NCBI GenBank assembly: GCA_029245955.1
Contig: JAQWOH010000049.1
Coordinates: forward strand, 90,725 to 154,724
Direction of reading: 5' to 3'
Origin: Fuerstiella sp.
Lineage (GTDB): Bacteria; Planctomycetota; Planctomycetia; Planctomycetales; Planctomycetaceae
DNA: 64,000 bases
Made by a program: the position numbers and the translations under genes. Under the pieces are notes generated by a model. The model made no database searches and was not told the DNA's origin. It saw only the letters and a list, made by a program, of their open reading frames with translations. Shown piece after piece: positions 1-9,430 of the stretch. Position 1 is the first letter of the stretch. Each line of letters starts with the position of its first letter.

Positions 1-3000
1 GCATCCGGTCTGTCAGCATGTTTGAGTTCCTCGATCACTGTCGTCGCAAGTTCAGAGTTGATCCAGTCGGGGCTGGAGCGGCTTACGACCTGCCACGCTT
101 TCAGCATCAAATCCAACTGTGAGTGGCTCAGCACTGAACTTTGATCGGTGGTCGTACTTGCGGCGCCTCGTCGACTAAGAGCGTACAGGTATGCGAGTTT
201 GGCCTCCGGTTCCGGTCGTTGTCCCAGGAGAGCACTCGCTGCCAGTATTTCTTCTGCGAAGGGACGCCCCATCGTCTGCAGCGACGCTGCCGCGAAGTAC
301 CAGTCCCACGCGGGTCCGGCATCAGTCGAAATGGCCGACGTTGCGGTCCGGCGGAGTTTATCAAGCAGGCGATGCGTGTGATTTTCGCGTTCAGCTGCCG
401 CCACTCTGATCAGCAGCACGTAGTGCCTCGCATCTGTAAACGTGTCGGCCGACCACGACAGCGAAGTCTTGCTGAACGTTGAACGCGCCCGACCGGCAGA
501 CAGATTCAGGCTCTGGGCCAATGCCCGGAGTCGGGCACCATCGCGAATCAGATTGGGAGTTTTCGCTGTGATTGAACTTTCGGCCCTGGATTCGTTCGTT
601 GTTGCCGTTCCTTTCGGCAACATCGACCTGCGCGATTGAAGGTAGGCCTGTTCATAGGACGGTGTATCTGCGGGGATGTCTAATGCCAGCAGTTGATCGC
701 AGCTCGCGACAGCATCCGTATGCCCTGCTTCTTTCCAGTGGATGACCGCGAGTCGCAGTAACACTTCCCAGTCCTGTTTGTTTCGCTGCAGCATCTGGTT
801 ACATATTCGGCGAGCTGTACCCAGGTTGTTGACAGTGATCAGATTGTCGATGGACCTGATCAGACGATGTGGCTCCGTGTCCGTTTGTGACAGCCGTGCC
901 CACAGGTCGTCAGCGGTGTCCAGTTCTCCCGTGCGGACCAGCAGGTTTGCCAGTCTGACAGTGCCATCGTCGGAAGGGACAAGCAGAAGCAGTTGCTTTT
1001 GATATTCGACCGCCGCCGGAAAGTCGCCCTCCTGTTCGGCCAGCTTGCTGAGCTCGTCCAGAATCAGCGTGTCCTGACGTTCTGCCCCCGACAGTTTCTT
1101 CAGGACTTCACGCGCCATTCCGATGTCACCGGCAGCCTGGTACGCGTTTGCCTGACAGATCGTCATGTCGCGATGCTGGTCGGTTCTGCGGGCGATATTC
1201 TGCAGACGCGTAATCAGCCGGTCGAAATGGTTTGTTCTCAGGTATAACTCTGTTAGCAGCTGAATGATGGCAATGCGGGCGTCCAGAGAGTTTGACTTGT
1301 CGAAAGCCCTCCAGTTCAGCTCGATGGCTTCGGGCGTCTGAAACTGTTCTGCCAGCGCCTTTGCCAGTGCGGTGAGAGAGGCGACGTCGGATGGGTTCAG
1401 GCGTACGGAACGTCGCAGGGCAGCCAGTCCTTCGTCCGGTTTTCCCAGCTGAAAGCACAGGTCCGCAAAGAACTGATAGTTTTCCGGGTTTCCGGGTACC
1501 GTGCTGATGAAATCTCGGCCTGCCTGCAGTGCTGTGTCGGTACGTCCGAGTCGCTTTTCCAGATCTGCGATTTTCTTCAGATGTTCGGTTCGAAAACGAC
1601 GATCCAGAGTGGCCAGTTTTGCATGGGCCGCAGAGGCCGCGGCGAGCATGCCCGATTTTTCCAGAATTCGTCCGGCCGTCGTCCACACGGAAATTGAATC
1701 GGGAGCCAGTTCGGTCGCTTTCCGGACAGACTTTGACGCATCCGGCAGCAGCCCCATGGCCTCCTGATACAGCGTCAGAACGTGCCATTGTTCCACTGAT
1801 CCATTCTGTGTATCGAGTGCCGCAGCCAGCTGTGCTGCCGTGCCAGCCAGCAGCCCACCCTCCAGCAATGTCTTAATTCGTTCGTTCAGGACAACCCTGC
1901 TCTGTTCGGAGGTCTCCGCCATTTCTTCGGCGAGCTCCAGTTGGGCCAGTGAGTTGTCGATTAGGGCGGCATCTCGGAGCATCCGGCTGAACCTGATTCT
2001 GTCGCGAAATTCGGGATCAATGTCGCATGCATCAGACATTGTTCTGAGCGCATCTTCACTATAGTCGAAGCCGCCGTAGACCTGGCTGAGCCGTACCAGG
2101 TTCACTGTTGTGCGTCGATCACCGGCGATCATGCCTTCCCAGACCGCCCTGGCTTCATCATGGCGTTTGAGCAGGTGTAAGTATTCCCCGAAATATTCAC
2201 GATACTGCGGTTCATCGGGTTCCAGGTCGACGGCCTGCTGGTAGAGCTCAACTGCTTCGTCTGCCATTGATGCCTTGCGAAACAGGTCGGCCACGTGACT
2301 TACCCCGACAGCATCATCGGAATTTCTCTGAAGCAGCTTCTTCCAGATGGTCGCTGCCCGTGCTTTGCGCTCTGATGCGGGCAGGTCGTCTCTTTTGAGA
2401 TACAACATGCCCCATTGTTCGATCAGGTCCGAATTACTGTGATCGAATTCCGCGAGTAACTCGCACTCGTTGATGGCATCTGCGTAACGTCGGTCGCGCA
2501 CCAGCTGTTCGATCAGTGTTTTGCGAAGATTTGCGTCTGACGGTGCCTTTGCAACGGCCCTGCGATACCAGTTCAGTGCCGCTTCGTGTTGTCCCTGGAC
2601 GGACAGGTTGCGGCCAATTCTGACCATAGCATCAAGGTCCTCCGGGTGCTGTGCGACCCAGGCTTCGTAGTAACGCACCAGGCCGGCGTGATCGTCTGTG
2701 TCCATGAACGTTTCTTCAATGCGACTGCGGACATCGTTGAATAACCAGCTGCCAGGCTTCAGTTCGTCTGTCAATGTTTCAAAGTCTGACAGAGCTTCCT
2801 GCTGACGCCCCAGACGGATCTTCAGTGCCGCGCCTTCGATGCCGAATCTCACGCGGCGAGACGGTTCAGAGGAGTTTTCTGCCAGAATGTTCAGACGCTT
2901 CAGGGCTTCCTGCAGTTGCTGTTCCTCAATCAGAATCGTGGCAATCTGTTCCTGGACGCGTTCATCTTCCGGGAACGTGGCTTCGAATCGTTTCCACACA

Positions 3001-3554
3001 CTGAGGGCTTGTTCACCCTTTTGTCCACGCTGGTAAATACGTCCCAGCAACTGGTAAATTTCGTTCAGCTCCGTGCGGTCCGGGTTGCGTTGCAGTGCAC
3101 GTTCCAAAGCTTCGGCGGCACGCTCGGTTTCACCGAGCGCCACAAGTGATTTTCCGAGATACCATGAGGGAATGGGGTCTGTCGTGCGAAGTTTTTCAGC
3201 CTGTTCGAACGCTGTTCGCGCAGCTGCGTCGCGTCCTCGTCGCGTTTCGATCATCCCCTGCAACAGCGACGCAGTGCCATCCGTGCCTTCTGCCTGCGCC
3301 TGTTGATTAAGTGAGTCAACATATTGCTGCAATGTTCCCCTGTCGACATGGAATGCATACACGCGATCAAATGCTGTGCCTTCACGCGGTCGCAGCTTCA
3401 GGTGTCTCAGAAAGCGATTGTTGGTTGCGGCCGCTTTTCGCTCATCATCGTCGCTGTCGCTTAGACTGTGGGGCAGGGCCGGGACAGAGGCGCACAGCCA
3501 TGCCATCAGAAATAAACTGAAGGATGCGGAAGTCTGTCGGGTTTTGGAATTCAT
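1..3554 (-). CDS. Large exported TPR-repeat protein (3' end outside window)
   Basis: Reading the minus strand from the ATG at 3554 gives an uninterrupted frame of about 1,184 codons that leaves the window at base 1, so the C-terminus is missing. Residues 1-27 look like a signal peptide: a basic start, then a hydrophobic run around FSLFLMAWL ending near an A/P-rich cleavage region. An acidic patch (SDSDDDE) follows. The rest consists of degenerate helical repeats of about 34 residues with TPR-like spacing, for example A-x-x-x-Y/W-x-x-A positions in stretches such as AALNWYRRAV and AVELYQQAV. No enzymatic motif is visible. TPR proteins usually scaffold protein complexes; in planctomycetes giant exported TPR proteins are common and mostly uncharacterised. 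It is divergent from the MoxR cluster. The call as a TPR protein is firm; its partner is unknown. Confidence 0.85.
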   Translation of the reverse strand, partial: MNSKTRQTSASFSLFLMAWLCASVPALPHSLSDSDDDERKAAATNNRFLRHLKLRPREGTAFDRVYAFHVDRGTLQQYVDSLNQQAQAEGTDGTASLLQGMIETRRGRDAAARTAFEQAEKLRTTDPIPSWYLGKSLVALGETERAAEALERALQRNPDRTELNEIYQLLGRIYQRGQKGEQALSVWKRFEATFPEDERVQEQIATILIEEQQLQEALKRLNILAENSSEPSRRVRFGIEGAALKIRLGRQQEALSDFETLTDELKPGSWLFNDVRSRIEETFMDTDDHAGLVRYYEAWVAQHPEDLDAMVRIGRNLSVQGQHEAALNWYRRAVAKAPSDANLRKTLIEQLVRDRRYADAINECELLAEFDHSNSDLIEQWGMLYLKRDDLPASERKARAATIWKKLLQRNSDDAVGVSHVADLFRKASMADEAVELYQQAVDLEPDEPQYREYFGEYLHLLKRHDEARAVWEGMIAGDRRTTVNLVRLSQVYGGFDYSEDALRTMSDACDIDPEFRDRIRFSRMLRDAALIDNSLAQLELAEEMAETSEQSRVVLNERIKTLLEGGLLAGTAAQLAAALDTQNGSVEQWHVLTLYQEAMGLLPDASKSVRKATELAPDSISVWTTAGRILEKSGMLAAASAAHAKLATLDRRFRTEHLKKIADLEKRLGRTDTALQAGRDFISTVPGNPENYQFFADLCFQLGKPDEGLAALRRSVRLNPSDVASLTALAKALAEQFQTPEAIELNWRAFDKSNSLDARIAIIQLLTELYLRTNHFDRLITRLQNIARRTDQHRDMTICQANAYQAAGDIGMAREVLKKLSGAERQDTLILDELSKLAEQEGDFPAAVEYQKQLLLLVPSDDGTVRLANLLVRTGELDTADDLWARLSQTDTEPHRLIRSIDNLITVNNLGTARRICNQMLQRNKQDWEVLLRLAVIHWKEAGHTDAVASCDQLLALDIPADTPSYEQAYLQSRRSMLPKGTATTNESRAESSITAKTPNLIRDGARLRALAQSLNLSAGRARSTFSKTSLSWSADTFTDARHYVLLIRVAAAERENHTHRLLDKLRRTATSAISTDAGPAWDWYFAAASLQTMGRPFAEEILAASALLGQRPEPEAKLAYLYALSRRGAASTTTDQSSVLSHSQLDLMLKAWQVVSRSSPDWINSELATTVIEELKHADRPD

Positions 3555-3946
3555 GATGCCTGTTGATCACACTGAGACGATTCGTATTCTGTGCCGTACC
3601 ACGGCAAAAGCTGTAAACATCGGTTTCGCATGCTGAACCGGCAGACTGTTGATTATATCACAGGACCGTTTTCGGAACAGAACCTAAGTGCATCAGCGGA
3701 TATGGATTTGCAACCATCGTTTTCAAGCTGATTGTTCGTGGCTGCGACCTTGCAGGATGTCTGTGGGCGCTGGTGCCGCTTATAGCTGCCGCATGGGCGG
3801 GAATCGTGAGTTCAGGTGAATAGGGGAGACAAACACTGTAATACACGGGCCTGTGCGTCTAGGATTCTGACACAGTGAAAAACAGGTCGCGTCCGGCGTC
3901 TGCAATTCAACGGGGCGATCATCGCAGAATATTTCAGGGAACAGAC
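3555..3946. other. Divergent intergenic region with a 6-bp hairpin
   Basis: This gap separates the TPR gene (leftward) from the MoxR cluster (rightward) and should hold both promoters. A perfect short inverted repeat, TGCCGT-ACC-ACGGCA, lies at 3592-3606 in what would be the 5' leader of the TPR transcript. No convincing small ORF or canonical promoter was recognised. Confidence 0.4.
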
Positions 3947-4954
3947 ATGTTGGAAGCTGAGGAAATTCGTGAACAACTGGTTGGATTTCGTGACGATTTT
4001 CAAAAGCTTCGTACGGAAGTCGGTCGAGTGATTGTGGGCCAGCGGGAAATCGTGGACGGCACGCTGGCGGCATTGATCGCCGGCGGGCATGTGTTGCTCG
4101 AGGGCGTTCCGGGTCTTGGCAAGACAATGCTGGTCCGCACACTGGCGGAAGCCCTGCATCTGGAGTTTTCAAGAGTTCAGTTTACGCCTGATCTGATGCC
4201 CGCGGACCTGGTCGGGACAAACGTTGTTGTGGAAACGCCGGACAGCGGTCGCCGGTTCAAATTTCAGAAGGGCCCTCTGTTTGCCAATATTGTTCTGACG
4301 GACGAAATCAACCGAGCTACCCCCAAGACGCAGTCCGCCTTGCTGGAGGCGATGGCAGAGCAGTCTGTCACTGTCGCCGGACAGACCTATGCATTGCCGA
4401 AACCATTTCTGGTGCTGGCGACACAGAACCCGCTGGAAATGGAAGGGACGTATCCTCTGCCTGAGGCGCAGCTGGATCGTTTCTTTATGAAGTTACTGGT
4501 GCAGTATCCGACGGCTGACGATCTGTCCACGATACTGAATCGCACCACGGGCAGTCAGACACCGAAAGCAGAAGCCGTGATCAGCGGTGAACGAATTCTT
4601 GAACTTCGAGAACTCGCCAGACAGATTCCCGTGGGTGAAGATGTGCAGCGTTACGCAATCAATATGGTGTTGGCGACACATCCGGACCAGTCGGTGGCCA
4701 CCGACATGGTGAAACAGTACGTCCGCTTTGGAGCCAGCCCTCGCGGTGCTCAGGCGCTGATTCTGTACGCCAAGATCCTCGCAATCCTGGACAGCCGTTT
4801 TCATATCGCCAAAGACGATGTCAATGTTGCCGCTCCTGCGGTGCTGAGACATCGCATGATCCTGAACTTCGAAGGGCAGGCAGAAAATGTCTCACCTGAC
4901 GATGTTGTGGCGGACCTCATCAGACATGCGAACGGTTCGTCGGCTGCTGCGTGA
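3947..4954 (+). CDS. MoxR-family AAA+ ATPase
   Basis: A 335-residue AAA+ ATPase of the MoxR group, expected to act as a cytoplasmic chaperone that matures or remodels partner proteins, usually those carrying von Willebrand A domains encoded beside it. Walker A (GVPGLGKT) is at residues 53-60 and Walker B (VLTDE) at about 116-120. The MoxR-typical segment ATQNPLEMEGTYPLPEAQLD is at about 158-177. The ATG at 3947 is preferred because AGGGAA precedes it and family members start near this point; an in-frame GTG at 3875 would add 24 unconserved residues. It begins a co-directional cluster with a DUF58 protein and a BatA-like protein, the standard MoxR neighbourhood. The substrate is not evident. 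Confidence 0.95.
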   Translation: MLEAEEIREQLVGFRDDFQKLRTEVGRVIVGQREIVDGTLAALIAGGHVLLEGVPGLGKTMLVRTLAEALHLEFSRVQFTPDLMPADLVGTNVVVETPDSGRRFKFQKGPLFANIVLTDEINRATPKTQSALLEAMAEQSVTVAGQTYALPKPFLVLATQNPLEMEGTYPLPEAQLDRFFMKLLVQYPTADDLSTILNRTTGSQTPKAEAVISGERILELRELARQIPVGEDVQRYAINMVLATHPDQSVATDMVKQYVRFGASPRGAQALILYAKILAILDSRFHIAKDDVNVAAPAVLRHRMILNFEGQAENVSPDDVVADLIRHANGSSAAA

Positions 4955-5131
4955 CTAAGATTGACGTGGCCGCGGAGTGATGGACACAACTGCCGCGGGG
5001 ATGGAGCGACTGGTCAGCAACGAGGCAGCCGGACGTTTCGGTTGCTGTCCGAACTCATGCCGGAACAACCATGACTGTTTTAACCCGCAACGGCCTGAAG
5101 TTATTCGTTTTTCCTCTCTCCGGTTTCTGCC

Positions 5132-6007
5132 ATGGCACTTTTCGATAACGATTTTCTGACCAGGCTGGAATACCTGTCGATCGTATCACGCAAGGTGTTT
5201 CGCGGACAGTTGATGGCTCAACGACGTACGAAGCAGCTGGGAGGTGGTATTGAATTTGCTGACCACCGTCAGTATACGCCGGGAGATGACTTTCGATATC
5301 TTGACTGGAACCTGTACGCCCGGCACGACGAACTTCTGTTGAAACGTTTCCAGGAAGAAGAAGACCTGCATGTTTATCTGTTGCTGGACTGTTCTCGCAG
5401 TATGTCCACGGGCGAGCCCCCCAAATTTGATCTGGCACGTCAGGTGACCGCAGCGCTGGCATATATTGCGCTGGCAGATCTGGACCGTATTTCCGTGTAC
5501 GCTTTTGCAAATGGTGTACTGAATCACTTTCCCCTGACACGAGGCAAGGCTCGGATTCTGAGCCTTATGCAGTTTCTGGAATCACTTGACGCGGATGGTG
5601 GTGCTACGGATATGGCGCAGTTCGCCGAAGAATTTGTAATACGAGCACCGCGACGCGGACTTGCTCTGGTGTTGAGCGATTTGTACGACCCTGCCGGATA
5701 TCGTGTGGGACTGGATGTCCTGCGGCATCATAAGTACGAACCACATATCGTTCAGTTTCACCATTCTGCGGAAGCGAATCCCAAAATGCTGGGCGATGTG
5801 GAACTGCAGGACGTCGAAAACGGTGACTTTCGAAAACTTACAGTCACAGAAAGCCATCTGCGAAGCTACCGCGACGTGTTTCAGGCTTTCCTGACCTCGG
5901 TAACTGAGTATTGTTCCGCCTACGGCATTGGCTGCACGATCACAGACACCAACGTTACTTTTGACCAGCTTGTTCTGGGCATGATGCGAGCCGCAGGAAC
6001 CAAATAG
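5132..6007 (+). CDS. DUF58 / von Willebrand A-like protein
   Basis: A 291-residue DUF58 protein. The family signature is present at residues 48-60 (YTPGDDFRYLDWN). It is followed by a vWA-like fold whose metal-binding MIDAS segment D-C-S-R-S lies at 86-90. No signal peptide or membrane helix is seen, so it is probably cytoplasmic. DUF58 proteins sit beside MoxR ATPases and are thought to be their clients or partners in building envelope machinery. Here the gene lies 177 bp after the MoxR gene and 5 bp before the BatA-like gene, so the three probably form one operon. No strong Shine-Dalgarno precedes the ATG. The family assignment is secure; the cellular role is unknown. Confidence 0.92.
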   Translation: MALFDNDFLTRLEYLSIVSRKVFRGQLMAQRRTKQLGGGIEFADHRQYTPGDDFRYLDWNLYARHDELLLKRFQEEEDLHVYLLLDCSRSMSTGEPPKFDLARQVTAALAYIALADLDRISVYAFANGVLNHFPLTRGKARILSLMQFLESLDADGGATDMAQFAEEFVIRAPRRGLALVLSDLYDPAGYRVGLDVLRHHKYEPHIVQFHHSAEANPKMLGDVELQDVENGDFRKLTVTESHLRSYRDVFQAFLTSVTEYCSAYGIGCTITDTNVTFDQLVLGMMRAAGTK

Positions 6008-6012
6008 CCGAC

Positions 6013-7905
6013 ATGTCCTTCTCGAACCCCGCAGCATTTCTCTGGGCACTGCTTGCCGTGCCCGTCGTGATCTTCTACATCCTGAAGATCCGCATGCGCC
6101 GCATCCCCGTGTCGACGGTCATGTTCTGGGAACAGGTCTATGACGAAAAACAGCCGCGGTCTGTCTGGCAAAAACTGCGTCACGTTGCATCGCTGCTTCT
6201 GCAACTGCTGTTTCTTGGCTTGCTTGTGGCGGCCGTTGCAGATCCGTTCTTTGACAGCGATGTTCGTGAACAGCGGCGTGTGGTGGTAGTGCTTGATACG
6301 TCGGCCAGTATGCAGGCCCGGTCAGAAGACGGAAACACGTGTCTGGCCGCCGCAAAAACTCAGATTCGCCGGATGGTTCGGGCGCTTAAGCCGCAGGACG
6401 AAATGGCATTGATTGTCGCGGGCGGGCGGCCGCAGGTCGTGTGCGGACTGACCGGTCATCAACGAACTCTGCATGTCCATTTGGATGAAGCAGCATCAAC
6501 CGATGGCCCGACTCGAGTGGTGGAAGCGGTTGAACTCGGCAGACGGTTGCTGACTGATGCACGGAACGAACAGATCGTTGTTATCAGCGACGGTCGTTTC
6601 GCGGGCGCCGCTGAACTGGCCGCAGAGGATCAGGTCGTTTGGTCCCAGGTTGGAGCGTCGGCCGCTAATGTTGGCATCACGCGGTTTCAGGTTAGACGCA
6701 GTTTGCTGGATCCGATTACATATCAGATTCTGATTGAAGTCGGGAACTTCAGTGACGAATCCGTCGAATGCAGCCTTGACCTGCGTCTTGGCGGCAAACT
6801 GCTGGACGTCATGCCCCTGAAGCTGGGTGCCGGAGAGATTCGGGCGGACGTTCTCGAAGAGACGTCTGTCGGAGGAGGTGTCATTTCCGCGCAGATTCAG
6901 CGGGAAGATGAATTGGCGGCCGACAATTCTGCCCGCGCTATTCTGCCGCAACGTCTGAAGATTCCAGTTACCCTTGTCACAGCGGGTAACTGGTTTCTGC
7001 AACGCGTTCTGGAAGCCAACGATGTTGTGGAACTGACTCTGGTTGATGAAGTTCCTCAGAATCTTCCGCCCGGCGGCATCCTTGTGCTCGACCAGGTGCT
7101 GCCCGAACAGATTCCTCAGGGAAATGTGTTTGTCGTGCAGCCGATGGCAGCGACAGATCTGTGGGACGTAGACGGTGCGCTTGCCCAGCCACTGGTCGAC
7201 AAGCAGGACAGGTCCAGCGATCTGATGAGACACATCCGACTGGATAATATTCTGATGCCCGAAGCGCGGAAGCTGACCCCGAAGGTCGATTTTACGGCTC
7301 TGGCGGAATCGATATCTGGCGACCCGCTGTATCTGCAGATTCCCCGTACCAGCGGCGATGTTCTGGTGTTGTCTGTCAATCTGGATCAGGGCGATCTGCC
7401 GTTAAGAACTGCGTTTCCGATTATGCTGACGAATGCTTTGTCCTGGTTTGCTGAAGGAAAAGGCGAATTGATCCCAGCCGTGGCCTGCGGGGACTCAACG
7501 GACCGGCGGTTGTCAGCAGGCCTGCAACAGGCCGCCGCAGAGCACAACAATCAGTTGGTGCTGACGGCTCCCGACCAATCTCAACGAAACATCCAGGTGT
7601 TGGATGGACACTGCACGATCGGGCCGCTGCAGCAGACCGGTATCTGGAAACTTACGGCAGATGCGGGAGACGACCACATTCCCAACGAAGAGTTATCCGC
7701 TGCCTCTGCACCGGCGCTGCGGATTGCCTGCAACGTGGCAGACCCGCAGGAGAGCGATCTTCGCATGCCTGAGGCGATTAAAGCTCGACAAAAGCTGCTG
7801 AGTGCAGGATTTGGAGGTCGTCCGATCTGGTTCTATCTTGTCATCGCAGCATTCCTGCTGACGATGATCGAATGGCTGCTGTTTCAGCGACGCTGGGTTT
7901 CCTGA
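6013..7905 (+). CDS. BatA-like membrane protein with vWA domain
   Basis: A 630-residue membrane protein with the BatA N-terminal layout: helix 1 at about 8-25, a basic loop, helix 2 at about 57-78, then a vWA domain. The MIDAS motif D-T-S-A-S is near residue 95-99, and a second vWA strand reads VVISDG. A long periplasmic-type region follows, and a final hydrophobic helix (FYLVIAAFLLTMIEWLLF) lies near the C-terminus. Such proteins work with MoxR and DUF58 partners at the cytoplasmic membrane. The start codon is 5 bp after the DUF58 stop, which argues for translational coupling. Homologues in planctomycetes are often annotated simply as BatA domain or vWA proteins; their role is unproven. Confidence 0.9.
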   Translation: MSFSNPAAFLWALLAVPVVIFYILKIRMRRIPVSTVMFWEQVYDEKQPRSVWQKLRHVASLLLQLLFLGLLVAAVADPFFDSDVREQRRVVVVLDTSASMQARSEDGNTCLAAAKTQIRRMVRALKPQDEMALIVAGGRPQVVCGLTGHQRTLHVHLDEAASTDGPTRVVEAVELGRRLLTDARNEQIVVISDGRFAGAAELAAEDQVVWSQVGASAANVGITRFQVRRSLLDPITYQILIEVGNFSDESVECSLDLRLGGKLLDVMPLKLGAGEIRADVLEETSVGGGVISAQIQREDELAADNSARAILPQRLKIPVTLVTAGNWFLQRVLEANDVVELTLVDEVPQNLPPGGILVLDQVLPEQIPQGNVFVVQPMAATDLWDVDGALAQPLVDKQDRSSDLMRHIRLDNILMPEARKLTPKVDFTALAESISGDPLYLQIPRTSGDVLVLSVNLDQGDLPLRTAFPIMLTNALSWFAEGKGELIPAVACGDSTDRRLSAGLQQAAAEHNNQLVLTAPDQSQRNIQVLDGHCTIGPLQQTGIWKLTADAGDDHIPNEELSAASAPALRIACNVADPQESDLRMPEAIKARQKLLSAGFGGRPIWFYLVIAAFLLTMIEWLLFQRRWVS

Positions 7906-8044
7906 CAGGTCTTTGAGCATCTGTGCACGGCGGCGTTCAGGAATCTCTCGTCGGCGACCATTGGCCGGGCATCAGGACCCAAAGCGATTCGGCCGAGCAG
8001 AGAGCACCGCGGTTGACTTAATCGAATCATTGCAGATTCCGCGT

Positions 8045-9337
8045 CTAACTCAGCAGCGAGGTTATTGCCTGGCCCTGATCCGTGATGGGCACCGGACGAT
8101 CACCGTCAAAAAGCATCTTCGACGGATCAATCTTCATGGCTGCCAGAATTGTTGCAAAGACATCGGGAACTCCAATCGCCTTTTCAACGGACGTCATCGC
8201 CAGTTCGTCGCTTACGCCGTAACCTCCGCAATGATGCAGGCCGCCACCGGCCAGCACCATTGAGAAACATCTGGAATGGTGGCCTCGACCTCCACCGGAA
8301 TCGAACTGTGCCGGGCGGCCGAACTCGCTGTTGATGATAATCAGTGTTCTGTCCAGCATGCTGCGGGACTCCAGGTCCCGAATCATGGCTGCCAGGGCCT
8401 GATCCAGTTCCTGAATCAGCAGATGCTGATTCAGCTGTCCGTCGTTATGTGTGTCCCAGCCTGTCCCATTGCGGAAGTTCATGTTGTGAGACACTTCGAT
8501 GAAGCGAACTCCCGCTTCGCACAATCGCCTTGAAGTCAGCAGTCGCTGCCCGAAGCCGTCGCCGTATTCATTGCGCAGGTCGTCAGATTCTGTCGCCAGA
8601 TTAAAGACCTTCATGAATTCCGGTCCTGCCAGTTTCAGGCTTTCACCCACAGCCGCGTCATATTCTGCAAACAGGCGATCGTTTCCAAATCGCTCTTTTC
8701 CGGCATTCCGTACGGCAGACAGGACCTGTTCGCGACGACGCTGCCGCGCGGACCGGATGTCTGCGGGACGGGCCAGGCCGGCAGGACCGGTTTCCAGATC
8801 AGTCATATACACGAAGCCGGCCTGCTGTCCCAGAAATCCCGGTCCGCGTGTCAGATTTGGATATCCAATCAGCATGTAGGCAGGGACCCCGTCTGCTGCG
8901 GCACCTCGTTCGTGAGCGATGATGGATCCCAGTGACGGGTACTGCACGGTACCGCTTGTGGGACGGCCCGTGTGCATGCGGTTCGTCGCTGCGGCGTGTT
9001 CGTCCACTACATTATGATGAACGGTGCGAAGGGCTGTGACTCGATCCATGACCTGAGCAGTTTGCTGCAGATGCTCGCAGACCTGAATCCCGGGGACCGC
9101 TGTATCGATCGATGGATAATAGGATCCAGCCTTCTTTGCCTTTGCGTCTCCCATCTGTTTGGGATCAAACGTATCGATCTGCGCCATGCCTCCACCGAGC
9201 CATATCATGACACAGTGGTCGACCTTGCCGTAGGGAATGGTCTGAGCACCGGACTTGTCCAAGGCCCGGGCATGGGAAGCCAACAAAGCTGTCGATGTTG
9301 CGCCTGTGGTATCGGCTAGAAAGTCGCGTCGTTTCAT
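8045..9337 (-). CDS. DUF1501 protein
   Basis: A 430-residue DUF1501 protein, a planctomycete-enriched family related in fold to sulfatases/alkaline phosphatases. It starts MKRRDFLADT, a twin-arginine-like exported N-terminus, followed by an Ala-rich stretch. Typical segments are visible: the WLGGGMAQIDTFDPK motif near residue 46, MHTGRP near 120, and the late NSEFGRP motif with GRGHH. It lies 93 bp downstream of the DUF1549/DUF1553 cytochrome protein on the same strand. That pairing is conserved in this phylum and suggests a shared, probably extracytoplasmic, carbohydrate-related function. The reaction is not known; the family call is solid. Confidence 0.93.
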   Translation of the reverse strand: MKRRDFLADTTGATSTALLASHARALDKSGAQTIPYGKVDHCVMIWLGGGMAQIDTFDPKQMGDAKAKKAGSYYPSIDTAVPGIQVCEHLQQTAQVMDRVTALRTVHHNVVDEHAAATNRMHTGRPTSGTVQYPSLGSIIAHERGAAADGVPAYMLIGYPNLTRGPGFLGQQAGFVYMTDLETGPAGLARPADIRSARQRRREQVLSAVRNAGKERFGNDRLFAEYDAAVGESLKLAGPEFMKVFNLATESDDLRNEYGDGFGQRLLTSRRLCEAGVRFIEVSHNMNFRNGTGWDTHNDGQLNQHLLIQELDQALAAMIRDLESRSMLDRTLIIINSEFGRPAQFDSGGGRGHHSRCFSMVLAGGGLHHCGGYGVSDELAMTSVEKAIGVPDVFATILAAMKIDPSKMLFDGDRPVPITDQGQAITSLLS

Positions 9338-9430
9338 GGCATTTGAACTTTTGCGAAGCGAAAACTGATGTGATTTGGAGCGGTGCAGCGATCCCTGATC
9401 ATTTTCAGGGTACGAGAGCAGCGCGGGATG

